Notes under the pieces: model-generated
What the model was told of the DNA's origin: nothing
The model's input: only the letters and a program-made list of their open reading frames with translations
The model's database searches: none
Assembly (NCBI GenBank): GCA_009760855.2
Contig: WPIO01000003.1
Location: forward strand, 2,013,001 to 2,077,000
Direction: 5' to 3'
Length of the DNA stretch: 64,000 bases
Source of the DNA: Cristatella mucedo
Lineage: Eukaryota; Bryozoa; Phylactolaemata; Cristatellidae
Made by a program: the position numbers and the translations under genes
Part shown: positions 38,041-49,811 of the stretch, piece by piece
How positions within the stretch are numbered: the first letter of the stretch is position 1
How the letters are laid out: every line of letters starts with the position of its first letter

Positions 38041-38805
38041 CTGTCCGTCTCACTTTCCGTCTCACTTTCCGTCTCACTTTCCTTCTCACTTTCCGTCTCA
38101 CTCTCCGTCTCACTCTCCGTCTCACTCTCCGTCTCACTCTCCGTCTCACTCTCCGTCTCGCTCTCCGTCTCGCTCTCCGTCTCGCTCTCCGTCTCGCTTT
38201 CCGTCTCGCTTTCCGTCTCGCTTTCCGTCTCGCTTTCCGTCTCGCTCTCCGTCTCGCTCTCCGTCTCGCTCTCCGTCTCGCTCTCCGTCTCGCTCTCCGT
38301 CTCGCTCTCCGTCTCGCTCTCCGTCTCGCTCTCCGTCTCGCTCTCCGTCTCGCTCTCCGTCTCGCTCTCCGTCCGTCTCGCTCTCCGTCTCGCTCTCCGT
38401 CTCGCTCTCCGTCTCGCTCTCCGTCTCGCTCTCCGTCTCGCTCTCCGTCTCGCTCTCCGTCTCGCTCTCCGTCTCGCTCTCGTCTCCCTCCCCGTTTCGC
38501 TCTCCGTCTCGCTCTCCGTCTCGCTCTCCGTCTCGCTCTCCGTCTCTCGCTCTCCGTCTCGCTCGCTCCGTCTCGCTCTCCGTCTCGCTCTCCGTCTCGC
38601 TCTCCGTCTCGCTCTCCGTCTCGCTCTCCGTCTCGCTCTCCGTCTCGCTCTCCGTCTCGCTCTCCGTCTCGCTCTCCGTCTCGCTCTCCGTCTCGCTCTC
38701 CGTCTCGCTCTCCGTCTCGCTCTCCGTCTCGCTCTCCGTCTCGCTCTCCGTCTCGCTCTCCGTCTCGCTCTCCGTCTCGCTCTCCGTCTCACTTTCTGTC
38801 CCACT
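38041..38805. repeat. 12-bp minisatellite, unit CTCCGTCTCGCT
   Basis: About 63 tandem units of a 12-bp C/T-rich sequence. Variants are grouped in blocks: GTCTCACTTTCC first, then GTCTCACTCTCC, GTCTCGCTCTCC, a run of GTCTCGCTTTCC (about 38190-38240), then GTCTCGCTCTCC to the end. Small length shifts occur near 38371, 38480 and 38545. Pure C/T purine-pyrimidine asymmetry. The long frames (LSVSLSV, RRRARRRAR, ESETESET) are by-products of the repeat. Confidence 0.97.
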
Positions 38806-38900
38806 CTCGCTCGCTCCCACTCTTAAGTCACTCACTCATACTCTCTCCCACTCTCATTCTCTCTAAACTAACACTCACTCGCACTCTCCCACCCCTCTTG

Positions 38901-38932
<32 letters not shown>

Positions 38933-39063
38933 GTCTTTTTCTGCCTGTCTGTCTTTTTGTGTCTGTCTGTTTGTTTATCTGTCTCTCTGTCTGTGTCTCT
39001 CCCGTGATGACCTGCATGGTCCCCAAAGCTTCCGATTCAGCCCAACCTCTTGTCCTATCTTAG

Positions 39064-39221
39064 ACACCCGAACCTGGTCGGCGCTAGAGGGTTTTGAGCT
39101 GGCGCCTGCTGCGATGGCCGCAGAGGCGTCTGCTCGGCTCCATTATGCACGGGGAATCCCTCGAGGTCTTTTAAGCAAGCATCTGCCCACGTCCCCTGCT
39201 GAAGTTCAGCCCGGGATCTAG
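39064..39221 (+). CDS. Candidate exon, possibly terminal
   Basis: The acceptor is excellent: CAACCTCTTGTCCTATCTTAG ends at 39063. It begins with two bases, matching the one left over at 37954. The frame reads TRTWSALEGFELAPAAMAAE, then ARLHYARGIPRGLL, and stops at TAG 39219-39221. A weak internal donor (CGAG|GTCTTT, 39166) could continue the transcript. No domain recognised. The intron between this and 37954 would consist mainly of the minisatellite. Confidence 0.35.
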
Positions 39222-40433
39222 CAGGAGCTCGCTTGGCTGGTGTGCGCCGGCGACTGCTGCTCGTGAGAGTTGAGCAGGAGCACTAGGGGCGGCTGCATCG
39301 ATCAATTAAAGCCGTGCTGGTAAGTCAACCTCATTTAGCGCTGCTTCATTATCCAAAGACAAACCGGTCGCTTGCGATAGCTCGGTGCATAGCCATCGTG
39401 GATTGACGCATGCTCGATGCCGGCTGCAGCTTCAAGCAGCTGCTTGGGCAAGCGCTCGCCGCCAGTTTGCCTATTCGGATTCGGTCGCTGCAGGCTCCGG
39501 GGTAAGATCGCTAATTTGGTAACCACCTTCCATAGTAAGTTGATGCGATCCTTTTCCTGTGCTTACTTTGTTTCTATGCCACGAAGCAGATGGCCTTGAG
39601 GTGACCGGTTGGCTTTGCTCCGGCCGAACACTTGAACCGTGCCAAACTTTTGCCAGGAGTATTTATCTCTTGCCAGAACTTCGAAGGCGGCTATCGACCA
39701 GCGGCCCTATTACACCCGCTCACTTGGGCTCGCCATTGGTTTATGCCAGTCGTGATGGCTAGCTAGGCACCTGGTGACGATTTGATTTAAACAGTGACAC
39801 GGTGCCGGTTTGATGCCGCCACTGAGACACGTGCACACACACAGGCAGTCAGACGTTGCTTCACCGGCCTGCATGTGTGTTGATTCAGAATGCGCAGCTA
39901 GCAATTTATTGATATATTTATTTATCTGCACTGCTTCTTTTTAGAGCCATATCCTTCCTAGTTCTTAGTAGTTACATGTCCCACATGACCTTTCCATGGC
40001 TAATTGGCCTTTGAAGGGTCTGAGCTTGAGCTAAATAGCTAGGTGGCTTAGGCTGCTGCTTAATCAAAGCCATCTAAGCTTCGTGCAGACGATGCTCATA
40101 AAATATTCTTGTATTATCACCAAGTGCTTGCCTGCCCCTGCCCGGTTACTGTTTGCCTGTCGGCTCTTTCTGATATCGAGCCGGTCACCTAATTCTGGGA
40201 GTGGGAGGTTGAAGGGGAGGGGAGCACCCATGGCAGAGGAAGAGACATGCCGCTAGGCTGCTATCGGGTCGGGGAGGGGCAGAGCAGAGGCTTAAGAGGA
40301 GGTCGTAAGTGTCCTTGGCTTGGTCGCACGGCCACCTGCAGCTGAGCAGGTCGTTCGGCAGCCAACCGCTTGCCGCCTGGCAGACCTGCTTCGCCAGGCC
40401 AGGCTGCTGTTCACGGCCGCAGGACACAAGGCT

Positions 40434-40466
40434 AAGCTAGCCTAGGCTAGGCTAGGCTAGGCTAGG
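40434..40466. repeat. (CTAGG)n short tandem repeat
   Basis: About six units of CTAGG. Confidence 0.9.
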
Positions 40467-40573
40467 GCAGGTGTCGCAGTCCACCGAGAGCTGGTGCTTT
40501 CGTCGCCTGCTCTGGGCTGACTGTGACAGCATCGACCTGTCCCGGATGGCAGCCCGACCTCCAGTAGCTCCTT

Positions 40574-40575
<2 letters not shown>

Positions 40576-40612
<37 letters not shown>
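40576..40612. repeat. (CT)n microsatellite
   Basis: About 37 bp of CT repeats. Confidence 0.95.
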
Positions 40613-40614
<2 letters not shown>

Positions 40615-40627
40615 CTGTTCCCCATTC

Positions 40628-40702
40628 TTCTTAATAATAATAATAATGCACTTGATAAAGCACCCTCAGAGAACTCAATCTCTTTCTAGGTGCTTTACAT
40701 TT
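40628..40702 (-). repeat. Solitary SINE-A/LINE tail
   Basis: AAT repeats, then GATAAAGCACCCTCAGAGAA and CTCAATCTCTTTCTAGGTGC: a well-preserved reverse copy of the tail with no head. Confidence 0.75.
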
Positions 40703-40833
40703 TCTTCCTCCCGGCCAGTCCGGCCACTGTCTGTGGCCACTGGCACGGGAAGTCCTCCTTCACGACGAGTTCGCTAGGGTCGCGTGCTTGCCCTTACTCT
40801 AGCTAAGTCGTTTGCTCGCACTCTCATTTCCAG

Positions 40834-41059
40834 CCACTTGCGAGCGAGTGGCCCAAGGGCTGAGATGCCCCTGGGGCTAGCCACTGCCACAGCTGCTGCT
40901 GCTACGACTCGTGGGCCCAACGATGACGCACATCTGCTTGCATGCCCTGGGGCTGTAGCCTACGACGAGCGCTTGCCGGCAGCCATGCTTGGTCCTCAGC
41001 TAGCGCAGCAAAAGTGTGCACATAAGCTTCGGTTGCCTCCAGGCGTGACTTCTAAGTGA
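40834..41059 (+). CDS. Candidate exon, Ala-rich
   Basis: Acceptor CGCACTCTCATTTCCAG ends at 40833. The frame that starts with one base is open for 74 codons, while the other two stop within 20. It includes ASGPRAEMPLGLATATAAAA, NDDAHLLACPGAVAYDERLP and AAMLGPQLAQQKCAHKLRLP before a TGA at 41057-41059. No clear donor. Protein-like but unidentified; it could be a last exon or chance. Confidence 0.3.
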
Positions 41060-41243
41060 TACTTTGCTGCGACCTTTAGGCCTGAGGTACTTTTGTCCAC
41101 GATTATTTGACTTTGAGCCATCGACCGAATGAGTCGTTGCCGAAAGTCTGTGGGGTTCAGATTCTTCATGCCACGCTTTGATTATTTGGTCATTCGATCA
41201 CGCTTCCGTTCTCTGCCTTGGCTAAAAAATATAAAATATAATT

Positions 41244-41372
41244 CATTTGTATATAGCACCCCAAGAGAACTAAACCTCTATTCACGTGCTTCATATATGC
41301 CTCAGGGCTCGAGCCCACGACCTCAGCCAGACCTCAGTCGGGGCGAGCACCTTAACAGTGATGTGCCACCGG
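41244..41372 (-). repeat. SINE-A copy, first of a tandem pair
   Basis: Reverse of the tail (GTATATAGCACCCCAAGAGA) and reverse of the head (CTCGAGCCCACGACCTCAGC, CGGGGCGAGCACCTTAAC). Adjacent flank GCTAGCAAATAGCGCTGCTG recurs after the second copy. Confidence 0.8.
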
Positions 41373-41425
41373 CTAGCAAATAGCGCTGCTGTCACGACTG
41401 AGACACTGCTATATATCTATATATT

Positions 41426-41558
41426 TCATTTGTATAGCACCCTAAGAGAACAATCTCCATTCAAGCGTTTCACATGTGCCACGGGGCTTGAGCCCACGAC
41501 CTCAGCCAGACCTTGGTCCCCGGGGCGAGCACCTTAACCACTGGACCAAACCAGTGCT
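41426..41558 (-). repeat. SINE-A copy, second of a tandem pair
   Basis: Same build as the copy about 185 bp upstream and similarly flanked by GCTAGCAACTGAGGCGCTGC. This suggests duplication of the SINE together with host flank. Confidence 0.85.
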
Positions 41559-42062
41559 AGCAACTGAGGCGCTGCTGTGTCGTGACTGAGACAAGGAGGC
41601 TGTTTCCTTGCCGAGCATGAATATATTCGGCGATGGCCCATTCAACCGGAAAGTTGTTCAAGCTGTACTATCTGCGTTTGCATCTTGGTCAGTCTGTAAC
41701 TCTGCAAAGTCATGACGACTCGGGGAGTTTCGAGGCTTGAGAGTTTCGGTGCTCGCACGGTAGCCCACGGCATCATCTCATGCAGCAACAAGGAGAGAGT
41801 GCAAAGCATGACTTAATGAGGGAGAGGGACAGAATAGGCAGAATGAGTGAGTAGCATGGAAGGTGCCAGCGCAGCACGTCTGAAAGGGAAATGCTAGGGA
41901 CAAGAGGAGCAGAGGAGGAGGAGATATCCACACGCACAAGAACTGTGTCAGAGAGCTGTGAAGCCCGGGAGTGAAAGCAGAGCCAAACAAGCCTCTGTAC
42001 ACAGGGATCTCCCTTTTCATGAATTTTTCAATGGACTGCCACCTGCTTAGTCATGCTTGCAG

Positions 42063-42136
42063 GGGCCCCCCAACCTCCAGTGATTGAGTCCGATAATGGC
42101 AAGGAACAACATTGGCAAGGCGACAATGCAGCAAAT
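42063..42136 (+). CDS. Candidate short exon
   Basis: Acceptor TTAGTCATGCTTGCAG ends at 42062; strong donor AAAT|GTGAGC starts at 42137. It begins with two bases and ends at a codon boundary. It encodes APQPPVIESDNGKEQHWQGD then NAAN, a polar, linker-like segment. Boundaries are good for so short a candidate, but identity is unknown. Confidence 0.35.
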
Positions 42137-42428
42137 GTGAGCGCCCGTCAGTCTTCGTGGGCATCACGTGGGGGTTTTGCGAAATTGAGAGGAAAGCTGC
42201 CTTTCTTCTGTGGCCAAAGCTTTCCGGAGGAAATGCTGCGTAGGGCTGCCAGCCTAACTGTTGGAGCTGGATACTCCTCCTGAATCGGCCGGAAGAGTAG
42301 CGCGGCTTCTCTGCATGCGTTCAGCTAAACAAGTCGCCCGCGCAGCAGCTGGGTAGTGAGACTCTGGCATGGCTGCCTTGCACGAGACTTATTTTTTTGT
42401 AGTCTCTGACAGGCTGCTTGGCATTCAG

Positions 42429-42729
42429 TAGCAGCAGCAGCAGCAGCTCGCGAAGGCTCAAGGGCAGGCGGCCATGTTTAGCGTCAAGCTGCCACAGGGC
42501 AGGTCGCTTCACTCTTCAGCTCTGCATACTCAGTCTCAGCCCCTTTGGCGTCCCTAGGCCCTCCATTCCTCCTCCTCCTCCTCCCCTTGCTCCGCCCGCT
42601 CCTTGGTCAGCCAGCCAGCCCCCTGTGCTCCTCGGGGAGCAAAGAATCAAAGAAACAAAGATCAAAAGCTCATCAAAGCACCAACCTTGCTCGTATTCTG
42701 TACAAGCAAACACACTCATACTGCTCTAA
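42429..42729 (+). CDS. Candidate exon with Ser and Pro runs
   Basis: After acceptor-like GCTTGGCATTCAG the frame reads SSSSSS, RRLKGRRPCLASSCHRAG, PFGVPRPSIPPPPPPLAPPA and GEQRIKETKIKSSSKHQP. It stops at TAA 42727-42729 or leaves at a GTACAA donor near 42700. Ser runs come from a CAG repeat and Pro runs from a CCT repeat, so the open frame may simply follow simple sequence. Confidence 0.25.
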
Positions 42730-42789
42730 GAGGCAACCTTTCAGCAACCGAGGAACCCGGATACTCTTGAAAATGCAATTATAAATATG

Positions 42790-42916
42790 ACTTATTTGTA
42801 TAGCTCCCCAAGAGAACTTAATCTTTATTCAGGGGCTTCACATATGCCTTGGGGCTCGAGCTCATGACCTCAACCAGACCTTGGACGCACCTTAATCGCT
42901 GGACCAAGCCAGCTCG
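42790..42916 (-). repeat. SINE-A copy
   Basis: Reverse of the tail (TGTATAGCTCCCCAAGAGAA) and head (GCTCGAGCTCATGACCTCAA, CGCTGGACCAAGCCAG). A few bases between the boxes are deleted. Confidence 0.8.
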
Positions 42917-43757
42917 GCATTACGGACATTGTACCAGAAATGCTGCCGGTGGGCTGCACTCTCTTCTGGACGAGCTTGGATCGGGTGCATGAGTGCGACA
43001 TGCATTCGATGCAGTGCAAACCTGCTTCCGCCAGCTGTTACTTGGAAAGCCGACCACCAGCTTCAGTTGCTGCTTGCAGCAGGCAATGGGAACTCCCATT
43101 TCCAGTCGTTAGATCGAGTACCCACTGAATACTCGACGCTAGCATCGATTCCGATGTCTGCTCCTCTAGCTTGCCGAAGCACCAAGTGGCCATCCCAGTG
43201 ACTCAGCTGGCTTTTTAAAGCGGCCACTCACCAATTTTATTGGCTGCCTCTCACGCTCCAGTCGTCTGCCAATCTTCGATGTGTCGAAAAGGAAAGTGAT
43301 CCAATCTCATTAATTAGAGCCAAGGCTGCTTTAGTTTTTTCCTCAAACAAAGGTATTCCCATTTCTGTTTGTGGGAATGAGCCACCCTTCAGGATAATGG
43401 CAACCCTAGTGTAAGGTTTAGGAGAATAGCAATCGTGATTATTGTCCCCCCCAGCTTGGAAGGGGTCAGTGTTGACTCACAGATGCCTAAGCTGAGAACC
43501 AGGTCGCTTGTTACGTCGCAATGTTACCTGTTATGCTGCTTGCAAGCTCTGTAGGTAGCATAGGCTGAGGCGGCCTCAGATGCTTACGAGTGTGCTGGTA
43601 AGTTTGTGCTGTGCGCCTGCTCGGTCTCAGCCATGTTGCTAAAGATGTTCTCGAAGTTTAAGCTACTTTGAAAATTGGGTTAGATTAAAGACCCACACAT
43701 AGCGGCTGGCTAATCACCTCGGTATCGAACAGTGGGAGCTTATCTTTTATGCCATAG
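42917..43757. other. No secure gene
   Basis: The open frame to 43201 includes ADHQLQLLLAAGNGNSHFQS and TEYSTLASIPMSAPLACRST, which look protein-like after the acceptor-like TTCCGCCAG (43035). There is no good donor, so I leave it unassigned. The rest shows nothing. Confidence 0.25.
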
Positions 43758-43830
43758 GCAAAGTGACCGGACAGAGATTCGGTTCTCTTACGGTACTGTG
43801 TGAGAGTTTAATAAATATTATTATTATCTT
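43758..43830 (+). repeat. Solitary SINE-A/LINE tail
   Basis: AAAGTGACCGGACAGAGATT then CGGTTCTCTTACGG and ATT repeats. Confidence 0.55.
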
Positions 43831-43860
43831 AATTTACAAGTACACTTCTTTGTTTTCGGC

Positions 43861-45048
<1,188 letters not shown>

Positions 45049-45276
45049 TGAAGAACCAATGGTAGCAGCAGCAGCAGCAGCAGTGGCAGTGGTAGCCCAG
45101 CCTTGCTCACAAACCATCACAAGCGATTGATTGCTGCTGGTGGTGCTGCTGCAGCTGCAGCAGCATCAGTTGCTGCTACGCCGATCACGCTGGTGCGTTG
45201 TTCTACTTCTCATGCCCCAGCACTGCTCATGCCTCAGCAGGACACACGTATGTCTGTCTACTGCCATGCTTGTCCT

Positions 45277-45319
<43 letters not shown>

Positions 45320-45381
45320 TGCCGTGGCCTGTATGTACTGCTGATGCAGACAGCGGGTCAGGAGCTGGGTCAGACGCCTAG
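45049..45381 (+). other. Open stretch with Ser, Ala and Gln runs
   Basis: One plus frame runs from a Ser stretch through LLTNHHKRLIAAGG, an Ala run, ITLVRCSTSHAPALLMPQQD and a 13-Gln run, to a TAG at 45379-45381. The runs are trinucleotide repeats (AGC, GCT, CAG). No acceptor lies at the start and no donor follows. It may be a low-complexity exon of the plus-strand gene or repeat-driven chance. Confidence 0.25.
45280..45318. repeat. (CAG)13 trinucleotide repeat
   Basis: Thirteen uninterrupted CAG units; Gln in the open plus frame. Confidence 0.95.
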
Positions 45382-46214
45382 AGCTTTGTTTATTTGATTC
45401 CCCTTGCCACTCTGCTACTGCTGGTGGCTGTAACTCCTTTTTTTCGAGGGCCCTCCTCTAGTGCCCTAGCTCTCTCAAATTCTGCTTAATCTATGGCACA
45501 TGCAGTGTGCTGCCGAATCCAAGGTTTCGCCCGTTTGCCAGACATGGCCTTCTCCACCCACCTAATTGGGCTGAGGCCAATGTGGTGTCAGCATCCGTGC
45601 ATTTCAGGAGATTGTTTACAGGGCTGGTTAATGCTGCTGCCATGCCGTTGCCTTTGCCACCGGGTGGCTGCCTGGCTGCTGCCACTTCTTGCTCGCTGGC
45701 TGCGAGCAGCTCTCACCAGAGGGCCTGAACGATGCTCTGCTCTTTGCAGTCCGCGATCGCTATCATGCAGGATGGGCTAAAGTCGGAAGGTATTGAGCAG
45801 ACCACCATGCTGCCATCGAGCGCTGGCATTGGCCGGTGAGTAAGTCGGAGCCGTGGCAATAGTTATACGATTTAATCTTCATACGAGGCTGGACGACGAG
45901 TTGCCGCAGCAGCGCCCAGCTCACTTGCCGCTCAGCCGCTGCAGTTTTGGCTGTAGTTGTGGCAGCCTCTCATTTATATCGTGGACAGCTGCATTTCCGA
46001 AGGCCAGCTCCACTCACTCTCCAGTGCTGGGCCGTTTGTTGAGCTACGGCCGACTTAGGACAAGAGTTGAAAAACTGTTCTTGCTATGTCATTGTTTGCA
46101 TGATTGCCTGTGCCTGAACGATGGTTATTCCAGTTGGCTACCTGTCAACGGCCACCGGTCATCAAGTGAACCTTTGAAGAGTGACCTACTCCGGGGATAC
46201 ATTTAAGTCCACAT

Positions 46215-46880
46215 CTTTTTGCAATTTATGCCCCTTCTCTCTAATGGAATTGCCACGCAAAATCTAGGCTTCCATTTTTTATACAAATGACACACAGCTA
46301 CACTTGTGCTTTGATCCTTCCATTCCTTCAAGCACCTCAAACTTGCTCAGCTCTCTTACTGCATGTGTATGTGATATTTGCACTTGGAAGGCAGCAAACT
46401 TTATCAAATATAACAGCAATTAAAACCAACTTCTTAATTTTGGGCAAATCAAGTGTTACTCAGAAACCGGAAAGCAGAACCCTGCAAATCGGCTCGACCA
46501 GCACATCTCCCCTAGCTACATAAAATTTCGAAAATTCAGGTCTGCCTAAACAGGAATACCCCATTCAAGCTGGACCATGCATTTGTGATATCTAGTCTCG
46601 ACGCCTGCGACTGTCTACTTGAAGATCTTTCTGCCTGTTGCAGTAAGATGCTCACAGTGGGTGATTGTGTACCTAGGCTTATCTGTGTCATGAACATGCA
46701 TCTGCCGCAATACAACTCTGCTCCCTATTCTGAACTGGCTGTCTATCAAGCAGCTTGCCGACCTCGAGATTCTGTCACTTGCCTGTAGATTCATCTATTC
46801 TCTTTCTCCGGCCTACCTGTTTGAATTGGTTTCACAGCAGACCTCCGATTGCACTACCTGCTCTTCTTACTCTGGTATGT
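46215..46880 (+). mobile_element. LINE ORF2 relic
   Basis: Begins near the catalytic box with YTNDTQLHLCFDPS (about 46279-46320), a form of the YADDTQLYLSF motif with Ala-Asp replaced. It continues with LLNFGQIKCYSETG-like and SPLAT-like pieces, an IPHSSWTMHL-type stretch and LHLPQYNSAPYSELAVYQAA. The order matches the thumb region of the other copies. Frameshifted and inactive. Confidence 0.65.
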
Positions 46881-47271
46881 TATATGATATGTTATACCAG
46901 ATATGTTATGCCACCAACTAAATTGAAATCCCTTGTTAGGGGAGGCAGGGTACGAGCAAAATTCTCATGTGTAGTGCCCCCACAAACTTGCCTTTTTCCT
47001 GCTTTGTGTTCTGAGTGCTTACTTATGCATCATTTCGTGCATTTTACTAACCGGGTATCCTGCTAGCCAGCGATCGTAAGTGTGTTTTAGTGTACTTTTG
47101 CACGCTTATCTAAGTATAATAACCTGTTTGTCTTTGACCCCTGGTAACTGCTTCTCTTGAAGCGAGTTCTAAGCACCTGGATTTAGATTCGGTCACTTAA
47201 GGTGTTCTTTAGAAGACTTGCAGTATATTATGATTATTAGTACCTACACGAGAGTCGTGCATTCTTTGCAG

Positions 47272-48620
47272 TAGCTGCCCCTGCCTCTCAGGAGGCCATC
47301 TTCCCTCACTCCAGCACCGTTGTACCGGCTCCCACTGGCCCGCTGCTTCGGGCAGTGTCCAGCCGTGTCAGTGCAGTCAGCCAATGGATGTGCCATCGTC
47401 TTTGCAGCGACTGCCTAGTGGCGCTGGCCTGCTGCCCGACCAGTGCCGTCGATGGGGTCATGGCCACTGCCATCGCTGCTCCAGCGAAGGCCAGCGAGGT
47501 CTGCTCGAAGGCTGCTATCCTCTGCAAGGCCTGCACAGACAGTCAGCTCAGTGACTTCAGCTGCTGTGCGAGCGCCGGCATCATCGGCGGCGCCGACGCC
47601 ACCTCGGTGCACTCTGCCGCTTGCGATGGGGTCAGCTCACAGCCAAGGATCGCTGCCATGTTTACGGTCGGTGACGACGATCCTAGCTTTGGCAGAGAGC
47701 TGCTTCCCGCCGACAATGCCAGCTGCTCCACGGCTGCCTCGGGTGGTATGAGCTGCCGCAATAGCAGTGCCGACACGATGTCTTCATATTCGGTCGATCT
47801 TCGTAGAGCCATGGCAGCCATGCTGCCAATAGCCACCGCCGCAGCAGCTGCTGCTGCTGGTGGTGAGGTCGACAAGGCACCGGCTGAGAGCAGTGGCAGC
47901 TGCAGCAGCCGAGTCGTGTCGCATTCCGGCTCCTCGTGCCGGCAGAGCCGTGGTCCGCATCTGCCCAACGAATCACAGCAGTTGCGCAGCGTACAGCAAT
48001 TCTGCTTTGCCTGCGCTGCCGGCGCCGGTTCAGCTGCTGCAGCCGGCGGCAGCGGCGAAGCACTCTTTGACGCTTTGCACTGCGAACATGGCAAGCTCTT
48101 GATCGGCCAGGAAAGCGCTGCCACGCAGCCTTCAGTGGAAGGCTTGCCCCAGCCACCCGCTCTGCCATCGCAGCCGATTGGCATGGCGCTGTCATGCGAC
48201 TCAGATTGCGGAGCAGCTTCCGAAACAACCAAAACCGCCGAAGCGGGCGCTGCTAGCGCCTCCCCTTCGCTAAGCTCGCACTCGGCAAGCATGCAGCGCA
48301 GGAGCCGCGCAATCAGTGGCCGCCGAGCAGCCACGGTGACGGTGCTGGCAGCAGCGGCCAGCGACGAGCAGCAGCCACCGGCTGCAGTCGCAGCCACTGG
48401 CAGTGGAGTCGGTGGCAGAAGTGGTGGCAGCATCAAGGTGGCCTTTGCGCGAGTCGCGTCTGCCACAGAGCTGACCGCAGGCACGAAGAGAAGCTGGCAG
48501 CGATCGTCGACCGTGTTCGGCAGATCGAAGAGTCTCGTCTGCGCCACTTCGTCGACCGTGCCGCCGCCGGCTCATGCCTTGTTTCTGGCCGACAGATCGC
48601 AAAGAGACAGAAATCAAGAG
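47272..48620 (+). CDS. Large Ser/Ala/Gly-rich exon (probable)
   Basis: The acceptor CATTCTTTGCAG ends at 47271. The plus frame then stays open to a TGA-free limit at 48755, giving about 495 codons. A donor CAAGAG|GTATCT at 48621 fits best and ends at a codon boundary. Composition is disordered: VAAPASQEAIFPHSSTVV, MFTVGDDDPSFGRELLPAD, poly-Ala, many Ser, and a basic C-terminal part with TKRSWQRSSTVFGRSKSLV and ADRSQRDRNQE. The phase at 48620 fits the 14-nt microexon at 51676 and through it the RGS exons, so it may encode the N-terminal linker of that protein. GC is far above its flanks. Both minus frames are also open for 180-335 codons, so the strand is favoured, not proven. Confidence 0.5.
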
Positions 48621-48755
48621 GTATCTGCGCAGGTTGATAAGAAGAGGAGATTGACGTGGAAGCAGATTAGCAGATTAGCGCTCTTCGGCTGCTGGGCAGG
48701 CACACTGAGGATTGCAATGCTCGGCAATCACGTGCCTGCTGTCGGCTTTGAGTAG

Positions 48756-49203
48756 TGGGCGTACAAAGCTAGTCGTGGCTAGAAAACATACAAGCAGGCC
48801 CCCCTATTCGGGTGCCCACGTGCTGTCACAGAGCGCAGGTTCACGCTGCTTGAGGGAAGCACGCGATAAGGACAGCTTTGCCTAGTGCGCTGCTACGAGC
48901 AGCGCGTGTGCTCGTGGCTCTACATGCACAAACGAGGGTACTCGCTTGGCCAAGCTTGCATTGCTTACTCACCTGCATGCCTACATTCACGAGCTCACGT
49001 GCTTGCGAGCAGGCGCTGCCAGTCACGTGCAGGGCATGCAGGCACTTGAACTGGCGTGCGTGCAAGCTCCAGTGCTCGTGGAAGACATCTCTTCACCTCG
49101 TTGACCGAGTTTCTTTTTTCTAGGCATGGAAAACCGAAGGTGGTGACAAGAGAAATACATTCCGAAAAATGCAAGTTGCCTCTTGCATCGAGGCACCTCA
49201 CGC

Positions 49204-49205
<2 letters not shown>
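48756..49205. other. Presumed intron
   Basis: No coding signal beyond short Cys-rich frames. GTGC/GCAC-rich words precede the GT repeat. Confidence 0.35.

Positions 49206-49296
<91 letters not shown>
49206..49296. repeat. (GT)n microsatellite
   Basis: About 90 bp of uninterrupted GT. Confidence 0.97.
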
Positions 49297-49297
<1 letters not shown>

Positions 49298-49549
49298 ATA
49301 CGCGTGCAGGCAGGCGCTCATGACTACTTGCATGTATGTGTGTGAGTGCAGTGCATGCATGTATACATGTGAGTGTGTGCGGTGCGTTGAGGTACTGGCG
49401 GGTGATGGCGCAATTGCTACGGCTAGTAGGCGTGCTACTGTTAGCGTGTTGCTCGGTCTCAAGCAGCTCTTTGAGCTGGCATAGTGGCCATCTAAAATCG
49501 CGGCTACAAGAACTGGAGGCGTCCCTTTAATGTCTTGCTTTGGATTGCC

Positions 49550-49800
49550 CTTCATTCTCGCTTGCCTATCTAAAGCACCTACTCCTCAGGCTTTCCATCT
49601 TGCCACCGACTCTTCTGACCCCGAAGTCGTTTAGCCACACATCTAACCAGCCTCGTATCGTTTGGCGACCACCACACTTGTAATTCACGTTTCCAAAGCC
49701 TGAAATAAGTACCGACTGACACGACATCCGCTGCATTGGCAACATTTAAAGTGAAGCTAAAAACTCAGCTGTTCCCTCAGCATTTGCTCTGCCGGTGTGA
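49550..49800 (+). mobile_element. LINE 3' coding relic
   Basis: The end reads AALATFKVKLKTQLFPQHL (about 49732-49785), matching the xxLxxFKxxLKTHLF C-terminus of L2/CR1 ORF2. It is followed after about 20 bp by a SINE-B. Confidence 0.6.
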
Positions 49801-49811
49801 CTTGTGTTCAT

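Noticed and set aside
38041-38805. CRISPR-like array
   Set aside because: Units are contiguous with no spacers, and the genome is eukaryotic. The 120-bp LTR repeats likewise have no spacers.
37921-38835. Frames of 229-301 codons over the 12-bp repeat
   Set aside because: A 12-bp unit is a multiple of three, so any stop-free register stays open on either strand. There is no independent coding evidence.
47355-48755. The 466-codon frame as a complete protein
   Set aside because: Its first codon is GTG, not ATG. The frame is open further upstream to a splice acceptor, so it fits an internal exon.
49056-49555. Frames over the GT repeat
   Set aside because: Cys-Val and Thr-His strings are by-products of the dinucleotide repeat.
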